Part shown: positions 32,935 to 45,656 of the stretch, in pieces
Layout of the letters: every line of letters starts with the position of its first letter
Position numbering within the stretch: the first letter of the stretch is position 1
Origin: Hofstenia miamia
Lineage: Eukaryota > Xenacoelomorpha > Acoela
Direction of reading: 5' to 3'
Length of the DNA: 64,000 nt
Assembly (NCBI GenBank): GCA_004352715.1
Contig: SCFE01000119.1
Coordinates: 946,455-1,010,454, forward strand
Program-made: the position numbers and the translations under genes
The notes under the pieces: generated by a model
The model's input: only the letters and a program-made list of their open reading frames with translations
Told to the model about the DNA's origin: nothing
The model's database searches: none

Positions 32935-33382
32935 TGGGACCTAACGATGTCTACCAACAGGATGGCGCACCGCACCATGCTTCGTCTACTAAGACTTTTT
33001 TGAAGATAATGGGGTGGCATGTTGTCTGATTGGCCAACTCAATCCCCAGATTTGAATTTGATTGAATACATGTGGACAGAAGTAAAAATCTGTGTTCACA
33101 ACAGACAGAAGCCCAATCAGTATGACCTTTGGACATTTACTGAAGAGGAATTTACTGCAATTCCGAACTCTTTCGTGGATAGGTTCTTCAATTCTATGCC
33201 CACCCGCATAGCAGCTGTAGTGAAGGCTAAAGGATACCCGACAAAGTTTTGAAAGCTCCAAACTGTACTTTTTTATTGTATCTTTTCGTTTGTTTTAATT
33301 TAGTTAATAGAATAAATATTATATGAATAATTTTATTAACTGCCCGTATATTATCTATCTCCATACTTTGTCCAACACCAAA
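32935..33382 (+). pseudogene. Tc1-like transposase, C-terminal half, with right terminus
   Basis: The plus strand reads NDVYQQDGAPHHAS (second catalytic Asp in QQDGAP), then after a frame change WPTQSPDLNLIEYMWTEVK, where the Glu of IEYMW is the last catalytic residue, and then RIAAVVKAKGYPTKF with the stop at 33250. DDE_3/Tc1 family. The N-terminal half would lie in the gap and (TA)n. At 33353-33382 ctatctccatactttgtcc leads to the likely terminus, reverse complement TGGTGTTGGACAAAGTATGG. Confidence 0.8.
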
Positions 33383-33389
33383 AAAGGCT

Positions 33390-34500
33390 GAAATTCACCT
33401 TCACTATCTTTCTTGACAATTGTTAGACTGTTTGTCTAAGCAAACATTATATTTTTTGTAACTTAATTTTCGGGAGCGCCTCGACAAGAATACAACAATG
33501 CACGCTAAGAATTTAATCATTTATGGGTAAAAATTATCAAATAAAAAACATACTAGACAACATTAAAAAAATTTAATTCCTTTAATTCCTAATCGAATGC
33601 ACTGTCGGTACGACAGTTATTCACTGAGATATTAGCTATTAAATTTTGTCGAGAAGAGATCTCTAGGCGTCTCTAGACATGTCAATGTGCTTAGAGGTTT
33701 GAGGTAACCGTAAAAATGGTTCGATTTTAGCATGCCATAGTGCATTAGATACATCTTTTTATGCTACATTTTTAATAAGTGAAGGTCATTCCTGTATCTT
33801 CAATATTGAATGGACCATTTACAAAAAAACTTCAAAAATTATCATTTTTGTTTGACTAGTGTTTTTAAAAAATCATAGCACAGCCAATTTTAATCCAAAT
33901 TTAAAACTTTTTACATCATTCGATGCGCAATAGATAGCTCTTTATGAATATATTAATTGATATTTTAATTTCAAAAAAGTTAGGGGTTCGTAACGAAAAT
34001 ACCAATTTTGCAAATTTTCGATATTATAGTGGTTCATATTTCAAAACTAGCAGATAGAATTTTTTGAAAGATGTTTTATTGGATTCTACATAAAAAGTTG
34101 GATAAGCTATAAATGCAAAGTTGCTGAGATATTTTCTTCAGGCAAAAGGCAATTCCCCAAACCTATTGCAGCCGCAGGAAATCTTCTCAGGACAAACAAG
34201 CACTCTTGGGAAATTAGCTAATTTTTCGATGAACCAAAAATTTGGTTATATAAGGGACACACCTGATTTGAAAATATTTGAAAAATATTTATATTTTCAG
34301 TCAGTTTCAGGGATAACATGACCACTGACACTATATATATCAGATATTTGGTACAGCCTTAGTGATATATGGTCCAGTATCCCCAAGACAGTGATGAAGA
34401 GAGGTCAAATTTACATATGAAGAAATTAGTGCGCGAGCAAAATTACGACGTCATTACAATTTGTTACAAGATGGCGTACATAATTGTCTAAAATTTATAT
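33390..34500. other. AT-rich spacer
   Basis: No gene recognised. A 66-codon ORF at 34121-34321 has no features; it may be 5' leader of the following transposase-like unit. Confidence 0.5.
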
Positions 34501-34515
34501 AGAAATTGAACAAAA

Positions 34516-35853
34516 ATGTCAATTACTACTTCTGGCGACATGAAGTTCCTTCTCACAATATTAGGGATTCAATTTGCCAGTGCAACATTTTGCTGCATAT
34601 ATTGTCATGTCAGTAAAAATGATAGACATAATATGTCTTTTGCCATGGAATATTATGAAACACCAGAATGGAGAAGGCCAACAATTCAACATGTGGGTGA
34701 ATACAGAAAACAAAGACTTCCTCTTCTCTCGTTTAATATAAATAATATTATGATAGACGAACTACATTTGTTCCTGAGGTTCAATTATTTTAATTATTAT
34801 ATTTTATTGCATTTATTTAATTATTTTAGTGCTAGAGAATTATTAAATTAAAAATACTTTATTCAATCATTTATTTAAATTTCAGTAAATCTTAAAACCG
34901 CTTCGGTACTTGTTGCAATAATTAAAAACCTATTTTTTAAATGTTGCAGTGATTATTTTAATGTTAACAATTCGTTGATTTAGAATATCTGATCGACTCT
35001 TTAAATCGCTTCTGGAGTACCTGCTTAACCTAGATATCAAATCGAGAATTACTGGGCATAAGCCTGTTCATGTGCAGACATTTTTTGACGCAGTACGATC
35101 ATTAGGGCTATGCTTTAAGGTCTATATTGAAGGCGATGCAAAACACTATTGAGATGTCATCCCTCATTAGCTGAACGAATCACTATATTTAAAAGACTAG
35201 AACTGGCAGATTTTATCTGCAGTTGGCAGGAAAATAAAATTCTTATATCAAATTTGTGGCAGTCTTAGTACGACATATATATGCTCATCTGCTTATCCAA
35301 CACCGATGAGGAAATATGCAAAACTATTTTTGAGAAGACTAAGGAATTTATAAACCTGTACTTAGATAGCGCTGCAATAATGCCTGGCATCAATGACAAA
35401 GTCACTCCCTATATGCACATCTTAGGTAAGCTTGTTGGGTATACCGTTTTGAAAATTTATTTAAGACATTTATCAATTTAGAATAGTTTTTATTCCAATT
35501 TAATTTTCTATATTTAATTATTGTTGTTTAAATTGAAATTTTTAATAGTTTTAGGTCAATCAGTTCCATTTTCAACAGTGCAAACAAAATTAACAGTACT
35601 GGCCTTACCAAAAATAACTGCATTGATTTATTCATGTAATCTGTTTAGTTTAGCATGTGCCAAATCTCATCAATCGATTCAAGGGAATTAAGAAATTTAG
35701 CGGCCAAGGACTAGAAAAGTCGCATGGCATTATAAAGCCCACCCATTTGCGATACACTAACAGAAAGTTATCAGAGAATGCATTTGGCCAAATTATTAAA
35801 GCTCGAAAGGGGCTCTTTTTGCTGGATGAATGCAAGTGCTCTGTCTCCAAAGG
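34516..35853 (+). pseudogene. unclassified DDE-like transposase (copy 2)
   Basis: Blocks in order: SGDMKFLLTILGIQFASATF and CCIYCHVSKNDRHN (34516-34640); IDELHLFLR (about 34760); an apparent 200-bp intron (about 34780-34983, CTGAG|GTTCAA to TTTAG|AATATC, phase 2) restoring the frame to ISDRLFKSLLEYLLNL; FKVYIEGDAKHY then a stop; ILISNLWQS; FINLYLDSAAIMPGINDK with TPYMHILG (about 35420); and finally HVPNLINRFKGIKKFSGQGL with EKSHGIIKPT (35655-35750). The pattern 'GD.KFL..~LG...A....CIWC' plus 'DELHL.LR' and a late 'F.GQG.EK' recurs in repeat proteins of lower animals. KDZ-type or another DDE class is possible. Stops make this copy inactive. Confidence 0.55.
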
Positions 35854-36111
35854 TTTCTAGGCAAGATTCATCTCCTCAGCGGAAAGTAAAGATTGTGGTG
35901 GTTTGTCAATGCCGAGGTATACTTTTTTAATTTAAATGCATAAATTGAGATGAATCGTATTTTAACATAAATATATATTATAGTTAGATATTTTAATTAG
36001 AATAGATGCTCAATGCTTAGGCAACATAATTATAAAGTCTAGAACCTAAATATTGTATTCTTCACTAAAAACCATTAAGTAATAAGAAGAGCACATATAT
36101 TAAAGCAGTTG

Positions 36112-36640
36112 CTTGCAATCCCAGTAGATTTACGCGATTTAAATCTCTACATGAGCTTAAACAAATTAATAGTAGTTGGTGATTCGGTTGCGTATAGAAC
36201 AATATGAAATCAACACAAAGAATTATTATAAAGGCTGAAGGAGGCAAAAATTACAAACAGTTTTGTCAAACATTTTCACATATCAAAGCAATTAACCCTG
36301 TGAAAATTTTAATAATGCTGGGTATCAATTATATCAATGAACCGGGTATTTCACGTGAACAAATGCTTGGTGATATGAAAGCATTGTATGATATTTTAAA
36401 GTCAGATTATCCTTTTACTCAAATATTATGTTGGCGTTGTCCTGTTCCTCCAACTGTTAAAAGCAATTACAAACTTTTTTACTAAATTAATGATAGTGCA
36501 GAGCAAATTTTTGGTGATTTGCTATCGACCAATCTTAGCAATGCTGATTTTTTACAGAAAGACATCCATCCAAATGCACAATACCTTCAAAAACTTAAAA
36601 AATTTATTGCACAATTTAGATTGCAAAATGTTTAAATTTT
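36112..36640 (+). pseudogene. SGNH/GDSL-hydrolase-like ORF
   Basis: From ATG 36151 the frame reads MSLNKLIVVGDSVAYRT, with the nucleophile block GDS at 36178-36186. A 1-base frameshift near 36203 leads to the ORF 36204-36485 with block III LIMLGINYINEPG, then after a stop INDSAEQIFGDLL, and after another frame change FLQKDIHPNAQYLQKLKKF, where DIHPN supplies the block-V Asp and His. SGNH hydrolases are lipase/esterase-type enzymes; some retroelements (DIRS-like Ngaro, some CR1) carry one. It lies 300 bp beyond the copy-2 transposase on the same strand. A degraded host gene is possible. Confidence 0.55.
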
Positions 36641-36689
36641 CTGTATTTATATGTCATGTGTTTGATTTTCTTCAGTCCATATAATTTAT

Positions 36690-37930
36690 AAATGTGGAAA
36701 CAGTACATGGAGTCTATAATAGATATTCCCTGTTTTACGTTCAGACTTGTTAAGATGCTAGTCATTTATGAAAGCATTTTGCAGCTAACAAAGGTCTATT
36801 TTACCTTTTTCGTTTCTCTTTAAATCAAGTAAATGCATTGCATGACTAATAGTGTAACTATGAACCCTCTGATTGTTTAGCAATAGCAGAGGGGAGTTAT
36901 TATTACAATGCTAATTTTATAACCGCAATGGTCATAAACAAATTTACAAATACATTAACTTGCTATTTGCAAATTCGAATTGAAGAAAGCACTGAATATT
37001 TAAAAATTTTTAGAGCAAAATTGATTTTAAAGTTTAAATTGGTTACTATTAACTCAAACTTTGTTTATTAATAAATATTGTCAATTTAGCCTGTTGGATC
37101 GGACAATTGTATCAGTGATGTTAATATTTTTGTCTATGTATATAGATTCATTAGATTTTATATATTACAATTGCAATATATAAGTAAGGACACTATCTAA
37201 ATTAATGTATGGATGTATCAAATTCTTTAATTTTAATAAGCTAAGCAGGCTTTGTTGAATTTATCTTAAAGTAATTAATTGCTTTGGTGGATTTTTTATG
37301 CTTATTAAATGTAGTTTTTGAATAAATGTATTTTGGTCGTTTTATCGAATTTTACTGGATCAAACATAGTGGTCTCAACAAAGTTTTCATAATTCCCCTT
37401 ATGTAAAAATTAACCAATTCTATCATTTAAAATGATGTTCATTATTAATTCTTAGAAAATATTTACAATAAAGTAAAAATTCGCACGAATTTGTTATTAC
37501 ATGTTTGTATCATAATATTAATTTAGATTGAAACATCACCAACTACATAAAGAATTGCTGTTAATAACTTAAAGTACTAAAATCGTTTAATGATATTAGC
37601 ATTAACTGTTTATTAATTGAAAAGTTCATCAACTGTTAAATATCACTTTGCAATGTACTTTATTTTACTCAAAAAATAGTTGGCTAATTTATCTTTAATA
37701 TAATTATATCCTCACAGAGAAATTATATTGGTGTCGTAATCATTACGTAATAAGAATTTGCCGCAAGAGGTCTTAAAATCGTTGCACAAAATTTCTTCAT
37801 ATGTATCCGTCAGGAATAAAATACATACATTGAAAGTTTAATAGCCTGCAGTTATTCGAGTGTATTTGGCCATAAGTTTCCTGAATTTCTGAAGCAAGAA
37901 TAACAATTCTAAAACATTCCATAATAATAT
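36690..37930. other. AT-rich, nothing recognised
   Basis: No supported gene, repeat end or RNA. Confidence 0.5.
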
Positions 37931-37934
37931 TATG

Positions 37935-38245
37935 AAACAGAACGCATCTAATCACATGCTTTCATATGATCTGAAAAGTCTTTATACAAATGTACCAGTA
38001 AAGAAAGCTATTGACGAAACCATTAAAATATTGAATAGTTGCAACATTAAAATATTTGATGGATTATAACACTTAACAAGAATTACTTATTTGGACAACC
38101 AACAACACGTTATTAGAATTCAAAGGCCGTTTCTATGTTTAGCAAGATCGATTAGCCATGGAAAGTTCGCTTAAGCCCAACACTTGCAAATATATATTTA
38201 TCTAGTATTGAACAACAATTTCACAATAAGAAACATAAAATAAAA
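37935..38245 (+). pseudogene. Penelope-like RT fragment
   Basis: The plus strand has HMLSYDLKSLYTNVPVKKAI, resembling the 'SFDV.SLYTNVPV.EAI' block of Penelope-like RTs, then after a stop ITYLDNQQHVIRIQ, QDRLAMESSL and SPTLANIYLSSIEQQF (the 'D..AMGSPLSP.LANI(Y/F)M' block). Several frameshifts. The YxDD box and GIY-YIG domain are not present. Downstream to 39540 I see only AT-rich DNA. Confidence 0.6.
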
Positions 38246-39540
38246 TAAGATCTATTCTCAATTTAACTCTATTGCTCACAACCTTTTTTATGTATGTTGG
38301 TTTCACAAAGATGAGGGGGAGAGGTAAAAATACCCCTGGTTTATTTTTGATATAGTAATGCTATTGTCATGAACTTTGGTACAAAAGTACCATGTGATAA
38401 AAACTTTGAAAAAATTCCAAAAAAACATTTTGCTGATGTCAGCATTTTTTGTCTTAGCCTAGTCATTTTTTATATTTCTATATTAAAATAAATGTCAATC
38501 ACCATTGACAAAATAGTCATAATCCATTGACAAAAATGCTTTTGCCCTGAAATTTTCGTAGAATGTGTAAAACTAAATGTAATGCAGTGAAAACTTCAGC
38601 CAACCTTTCAAATTTGATTTAAAAAAATACCCGATCTTTAGCATCAATCAGTCTATGCTTTGTACCCGATTTCATTCTCTAATTCAAAGCTTACAATATC
38701 CTACTAACAACCTGACTGTGGAAGACGAAAAAATAGTTAACATGATAAATTTTCTATTTTGAAAATGGTGAAAAATTATGTAATACAATAAAACGGCAAG
38801 GAGTAGTTATTAATAAAAAGGAATCATTAAATTTCTTTAATAAATTCCTTCAAAAACATTTTCTAAAATAGATATTATAAAGTAATTTAATAAAATTTAA
38901 AAACCATTAATTCTATACAAAAAATTCATTTATATGAAGGATAATTTGGATCGTTCGTGAGCTGCTTGCTTCCAGTATGATTGTTGTAAAGAGGATAGTA
39001 AGGTGGACTCTAAAAGAAAAGAGAGGTAGCAAAATACTTGCAGTAACGTCAAAATTAGTACAAATTAGTTTTGATATTCCCCAAAATATTGTAATCTGCA
39101 TGTATAAGGGATATTTATGACAAATACCACTTCTAAAATGTTAATAATTTGCACACGATAGCACCTGTAAAGCTTTTCTAGCTATAGGTGGTACAAATAC
39201 CCTCACTTCTATATTTAATGAAAAAATGTACAATAAGAATTTTTTAACAAAAAAACGTATGCTAGACTAAAACAATATTGAAGCAATTAAAGCTATAATT
39301 GAGAATTGTCAAGATTTTTCGCTAAAACAGCATCATCACTTTACAACATTACAACACTAGATATAAATTATTGAGGATACAGTATATGAATATAATCATC
39401 CTTTAAATTTGCACCTGGTTGTAATCATCTTAGTAAAATGTTTTTAATTGTTTTTAGATTATTAGCGTCTCTTCTCTTTAAAATAATAACTTTGTAACTT
39501 AGTATACAATTCTTTAGGTTTTTGAAATTGTAAATGAAAA

Positions 39541-40360
39541 AATGAGCACCCTGAAAAGGGTTGACTCATTCAGCGTGCAGCTGGAACACTGGACATCTCA
39601 TGTAGACCAGTAGGTTTTGCTGGAATTGTATAGCTGTGCAATTTCCGATCTCAAACATTTCGTTGCCTTCCAGAGCGACAGATTTTATTCAATGATAGCC
39701 GCACACCGATTTTTTCCTGAAAATGCCAGTTGTACTTTTTGTGCCGAGGAATCTGTAAGTAACAACATGAAAATACTGTCTTTTGCTTGCGAAGCGGACA
39801 AACTTAATAACTGTATTTAAGATGCTGTAATAAATATAGCATTGTTTGGCACTTAAATATACTTTCAATAATCGATAGCATGGACAATTAGGCCAAGTTG
39901 AATTTTTAAGGACTAATATTGAAAAGCCATGAAATCACGTTCGTTATAGAGGACTTGCCACTCACTTAGCAGACCAAATGCTGAACTTCCTCAACAATTT
40001 ATAAGATTGGGGAAATTCCTACAAAGTGAACACAGCGTTGCAGATTTAGTTATCTCACAGTTGAAAAATTGCAACAACACATTCAAAAGGCCTTAAGCAT
40101 CTTCACCCTTACGAGACCCAGTTAATAACTAATGCTGAATTACATCAAATAATTATGAAATTTGCAACGATTCTCAATCCCCCTAAGAATAAAGTCATTG
40201 ACACTGTGAAAAAATACATCTGCTCAATGACTTCGTTACCGTTTTTCATGCAAATTTCAGTGATACAAAATACACTGTCACAGGTAAGAAGAACGCCAGC
40301 AACTCAAGATTCGGTAAAGTATTCTATTCTAAGCGGGGAGATTATAAGCAACAGCTGAGC
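39541..40360 (+). other. weak coding-like fragments, unrecognised
   Basis: Plus-strand pieces MSTLKRVDSFSVQLEHWTSH, then after one stop ISDLKHFVAFQSDRFYSMIA with CTFCAEE (39617-39820), later LPQQFIRLGKFLQSEHSVAD (about 39985) and a 67-codon ORF, 40155-40358. They may be remnants of one protein in frames broken by indels, or chance. No family was recognised. Confidence 0.2.
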
Positions 40361-40763
40361 AAAGTTACTCAAACGCCTTTTTTCTAATGAAAAACGCCGA
40401 AATCGAATGAAAACTTGAAAAATCAACCAATAATTTTCGAATATAATGTAAAAATCAACTTTGATATTGCACAAAATATTTAATGATCTTTGTGTTACAA
40501 ATAGTTTTATACAGATTATTTAGTTAAACTACTCAGTTAAATAAAATAAAAATCGTTAACTACAAGATGATACATGTAAGAATGATATTTTTAAAATTGC
40601 ATGGAAGTCTGCCAAGGCAAAAACGGAAAACAACAACCTATGCTGGTTAAATCAAAGTGGTATTATTTTTGTAATGAAGCGTGAGTGCATAAAACATTTT
40701 GATATTGTTTTTGAAATGAAATTTGAGTGCATCAAACATTTTAAAGTCTGTGAAATTCAATAC

Positions 40764-41227
40764 CTCACAATAAACGTAATCTCGCATCACAGTATATATT
40801 GCAGCGCTTGAAACCAAACCAACAGCAAGGCTCAGGCCAATTGCAGGCAAGTGATTAAATCGCCGAATGGCAGTGGTTGCATAAAATCCAACAGAAACAA
40901 CACTTCCTGCTACCCCAGAATATCCCAAGGCCATTTTATTACGATTGTGCATAAAATTTCGTGAATAAATGAAGCGCTCGATAAAATGCATCCCAGCTAA
41001 AACTCAGTAAAATATTAATAATTTTCTATATATAGATGAAGCTCTTTTAAATAAAGATATTAATCGAAATCAAAACACGTCTGAACAAATATATCATAGA
41101 GATGAGTGTGTTGCATTAATAGAAGTAAATATCATACTTACCTGGTTGTCTAAGATAGAGCTCAGCTCCTAACAAATTGCCATGATTCTTACAAGCTAAT
41201 ACTGTTAAATTTAGCGTGATGTCTAAA
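40764..41227 (-). CDS. small two-helix membrane protein, TMEM141-like
   Basis: Two exons on the minus strand can be joined. The upstream exon ends at 41142 with a strong donor (CCAG|GTAAGT) after LLGAELYLRQP. The next starts at 40996 (GTTTTAG|CTGGGATG) and runs AGMHFIERF, then about 20 residues later two hydrophobic segments (ALGYSGVAGSVVSVGFYATT; LPAIGLSLAVGLVSSAAIY) separated by IRRFNH. A possible donor is GAG|GTATTG at 40764; read through, the ORF ends at 40647 with a 14-residue tandem repeat (KMFDALKFHFKNNI / KMFYALTLHYKNNT). The loop and second helix (RRF..LP..LSLAVG...S....VMRD...C) resemble TMEM141, a conserved small membrane protein of unclear function. The start is not identified; host gene likely, family tentative. 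Confidence 0.4.
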
Positions 41228-41239
41228 GTAGAGTCCAAC

Positions 41240-42360
41240 ACGGTTCAAGGACCAAAAACAATAGAAACAGTAAACAAAACTTCAAATTTTGCTTGAGATA
41301 AAATTATTCTTGATTGATTCCTCAGTTTTCATTACGAGCATTTCACAAAATGTTAGCCCGCTTTACTCAAAACTTCTTAATTTATAATGAAATTCTTTGA
41401 CTTTAGTTCCGCCGTTTTTCTGCAACCGATAGTCTCTGCTTTTCAATTATCGCATATTATTCAACTTTCCAAAATAAAAAGTAATGTAAGTAAAAAGTTT
41501 ATCGCTATGAAAGTGAAGAAAGCACTAAAATTTAAGGTCTTTTCAAAGATTTCAAGAGTTTCTCAAACTACAGGCAATTTCAGAATTTTCAAGGTATTCA
41601 AGGCGCAAAAGGAGATTATTCATGTTTCATAACATAACATTAATACATACGGAAGTGGTAGTTTGTATTAAACTCTAAATAAGTGCTTGAACAATGACTG
41701 AAATTATCATTTAGAAATTAACAATAATGTCAACTTTTAAAAATATTTTTTAGATTTAATAATATTGAAATTAAAGGTTGATAATATGATTAAAGATTGT
41801 ATTATATTTTTAATTTGAAATTATTTGAAATGTTTAAATGGTTTCACTATATCCTAAATATAAAAATATAAGTTAACTAACTAGAATGAATTGCTAACGA
41901 AGCTCCACAAAATTTTACCGCCATGACAAAAAGTTAATGAACCTCGATTTAAATTGCAGTTTTTAAAAAAATAAATCAAACACAATCTCAAGAAAACTAA
42001 ATTTAACAAAACCTATCCAGTTAGACGATGAAGTTGAAATTTGTTAACAGTGCCAAAAACGTAACTTCTCATTACACAAATCTTCATAATGATCAAATTG
42101 TACAAAAAACACACAAAAATTTGATTGCTTTATAATACAATGTACTATTGCGATTCATTATATTGGAAATAAGCTTTGAGAAATGTATGACCCTTGTACT
42201 CTGATAAGACCCTGACGATAACACTCATAAAAGTCCTCGAATCTGCAAACATATTTGATGGTCTTTCACTAGTCATTTTAACTAAAAATATGCTAATGAA
42301 CGGTTCTCCCGCATGCGTAATAGAAATTAATACAGATTTAGTAAACAAATAGTACAGACG
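41240..42360. other. intergenic / 3' flank of the Tudor gene
   Basis: AT-rich. Plus-strand ORF 41387-41632 and minus-strand ORF 42145-42348 have no recognisable features; the latter may be 3'-UTR of the neighbouring gene. Confidence 0.4.
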
Positions 42361-42370
42361 CGAACATTTG

Positions 42371-44965
42371 CTAAACTGCTAACTCGAATGAAATACAATG
42401 ATTTGCAATACTTTGAAAATCTTGCTTTGTTAAAAAAGAATGTTTTACTAAGAGAAGATAGGCACACTGATATTGATAAAGAAACATTTTTCCGCAAAAC
42501 AATAAATTATTCGATTCCAATTCTTTATAGAGCTGAGGATAATCTAGCTTTTCAAAACATACAGCTTCTGTACTGGAAGAAATAGCTCGTAGATCACATT
42601 TGGTTAGTGCTGCAAGCTCAGTACAGGCTATATAAATTACTGAAGACACTAAAATCAGATGAACACATCTCCCAGAAGACAACTGAACCTTTGAAATGTG
42701 TCTGATAGTTGTATTTTCAATGTTTTCAAAAGAATTATATATAGAAAAGTCACCAATATCATCTTCCTCTTCATAATCAGCTACAATGACTTTAGAAGTA
42801 TCAACTGCTTTATAAAAAGATTTCTGCGGATGATTCTCGGCGTTTAATTTATAACTAAATATGACATTCTCAAGTTGAGTAAGTAATTTAGGGGGCGGAA
42901 AAAAGTCTATGGACATATTCGTGGAACTTGCAGTCAATACTTTGGCAACGCCAAGCTCAACAAGTACATCGCATATAATAATATCGTCATCTGTTGATAT
43001 GTCAATTAGAGAAACCTCAAGATGTGTTTTCTTAGTAGAGATCACATGACAATAAAGCTCTTTTCCACTACCATCAGGTTTAATAGCAAGATGCTTGATG
43101 TATTCAGTAGCAGTTTTAGACCAAGACATTTCAGGAGAATTTGCTACAAGATTAGCAAACGCCACCTGAACTGCAAATATGGGAACTGTAAATAAATCAC
43201 GTTGCAGAGCCAATACATCTCTTCTCGAAACAATTGCTGTATTACCATAGTCAACAAACAGAACTTTTACTTCCTAAACGAAAATATTCAAATCAAAGAA
43301 TAACATAATGTAAATAAATGTCATCTGTAAGCATTAATCAAATAAACTAAATGCAAAATTACAAATAGAAAACTTTAGCAATGTCACCAAAACTTTCACA
43401 ATAAATTAATTACATGCAGGTTAGGTTGAAATCCTAAACTTAAATATTAAAAGAGGATTATCTTCAACAGCTTAAATAACTAAAATGTAATCATTTGTCC
43501 GATATTGGCGAATTATATACGATCTATTGACATACACTAAAATTAACAAAATATCCATTCTGAACAGCATATTGAGTAATCGCATAAAACTTCCAACAGA
43601 CATTATTTTGGAAGACAATACAATGAAAATAATGTGTTTGAGGTATCAATTATTATATATACTTTTCAAAATTATTGCTGAATCTACCATTAAAAACTCT
43701 ACCAAACGTTTAAATTTTTAGTGTAGACAATTGAAATATCAACTTCTAAAAAATCAAGAGAAACATTGAAACAGACTAACCGTGGCTGATTTATTTTCCA
43801 ATATTATTGCTCTGTAGAAAGCTGAATCTTCTTTGTAGAGAGCAGCACATGGTTGACCTGAAGAAAAAAATGTGTCTTGCATATAATCTGGAATACGTAA
43901 TTTGTCTAGAACCTCATCTGATGATTTCAGGTATAGTTTATCCATATCATGCATTAAATCTAAGAGAAACTCGTACCTATCAATAGGAATAACACAACAA
44001 TCATCTGGGGATTCAATATGCAACATATACACATAATTAATTAGCTCAGAATCATAGGACTTACGAACGTACTGTACAATTTCAAAAACAAGAGCCTCAT
44101 TTTCATTAAATAACTGCTGATTAATACTATCGGATTCCACTTCATTGATGTAAGCGGGAAAAATATTGAATCCAAAATTTGATTTTTTTAAACTTACAAC
44201 ATCACCAAATTGAGAGATCATATCCATTACACTGTGAAATCCGAAAAAGTGTAAATCTAGTCTTTCATTAAACAAACATTCATATTCATCAAGTATCCGA
44301 GTGATATTAACTTTTCCTTTCAAGTTCACCAATTTTTCAATATTCTGCTTAAGGCTCACAAGGCGATTAGAAAATGATGTAGGTTTATGAGAAACTGTGC
44401 ATCTGGTAGTTGAGAAAACACGGAAATCTACTTCAGGTTCATATTTAAGAGTGCATATTTCTGGAATGGATAACAAGAGTGTTCGTAAAGAATCAAAATT
44501 GAATGATGCATAATTGATGTCATAACCATATTTAATTTGATAGGTATTCAAAAACTTCTCTTTGGTTAGACTATGATGCTCACATAGAATTTCATCGATG
44601 TTTCTTAGGACGTATGCAGGTAGCATGCCAGAAGGAGTTTTCTTTGAACATCCATTTGATTTCTTCTTTGACTTATTTTTTTTAAGTTTGACTGCCTTTA
44701 GCAATTTATCCAAATGCATGACCTCGCTGTTTACTACAGGGATAAAAAATAGTTTTTGTCTTTCATAATAATAGTCAACATAATCATGAATGCTGAAAAG
44801 AAAATCCTGCAGCGTTGAAAATCCCATTTCTCTAAATGGAATGTCTTTGTAAGTGAGCTCTCTATATGCTGAACACAATTTATGTTCTTCAAGGGGTTCC
44901 TTTGCTGTCATTAAAACAGCACGAATTGAAACACATAGTTCCTTATGCTGAGCAGCACAATCCAT
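42371..44965 (-). CDS. LOTUS/Tudor domain protein, TDRD5/TDRD7-like
   Basis: Two exons: 44965-43781 and 43273-42371, joined ACG|GTTAGT to TTTAG|GAA in phase 0, give 695 residues with no stop. The joined frame runs through the Tudor core: SAFYRAIILENKSAT, then EVKVLFVDYGNTAIV. Domains: LOTUS (OST-HTH) 1 at about 9-75, a Lys-rich linker 92-104, LOTUS 2 about 114-178, LOTUS 3 about 203-268, Tudor about 310-430 (aromatic FVDYGN present), then 260 residues without a recognised domain. Three LOTUS plus one Tudor is the TDRD5 (Tejas) plan; TDRD7 has three Tudors. Such proteins bind Vasa-type helicases and dimethyl-arginine Piwi proteins in germ granules and support piRNA-based TE silencing. TTTAG directly precedes the ATG, so an upstream non-coding exon is likely. 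It is intact, unlike almost everything around it. Confidence 0.85.
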
Positions 44966-45343
44966 CTAAACAAACAAGTAATATAAACACAAGTGCGTTT
45001 AAGACTGATCAGCATTCATATATGTGAGTGTTAAACATCTTGTGCGATATGTACAAAAATTAGGAAAACATGAATTTAGGAAAACATGAATACACTACGA
45101 AAGATGCCATTGCATTTTATTGCACATAACTAAATTTAAAATGTACCAATACAATTTATCCGGCCAACCACGGTTGAAACTGACTAAAACCAAACGGCTA
45201 GAAAATGATCAAGCAGAAGCCTGGAAGACATAACTGTCTCTATAAAATATGAAAGAGAATTCATTTCACAAAAAACTCATTGTGTTTAATGAAACGACTC
45301 GTAAAAAATCGCTTATGCGCACATATGGGTATGAAAAATTTTG

Positions 45344-45346
<3 letters not shown>

Positions 45347-45392
<46 letters not shown>
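45347..45392. repeat. (TA)n microsatellite
   Basis: About 22 TA units upstream of the Tudor gene. Confidence 0.95.
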
Positions 45393-45395
<3 letters not shown>

Positions 45396-45656
45396 ATGCG
45401 TTTTAACACCATAAATTAATGCTAGCAAAAACAATTCTAGAATTACTTTTGAAAATCAAGTACTACCTATCTAATACTAATTGGCTTTTAATAAGTAACT
45501 ACACTTAATTACCACAATCTATTTTCTATTATATCATACTCAGTTCGATTAATATGCTATACATGTACACTAACACCCGAACGGTCAAAAACTACCGCTG
45601 AACTGTTTTCTATATATTTTATATTATTAATAATGGATTTGTCTATGTAATAAAAT

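Noticed and set aside
42388-42585. Plus-strand 65-codon ORF under the Tudor gene's last exon
   Set aside because: The spliced minus-strand Tudor frame accounts for the coding signal.
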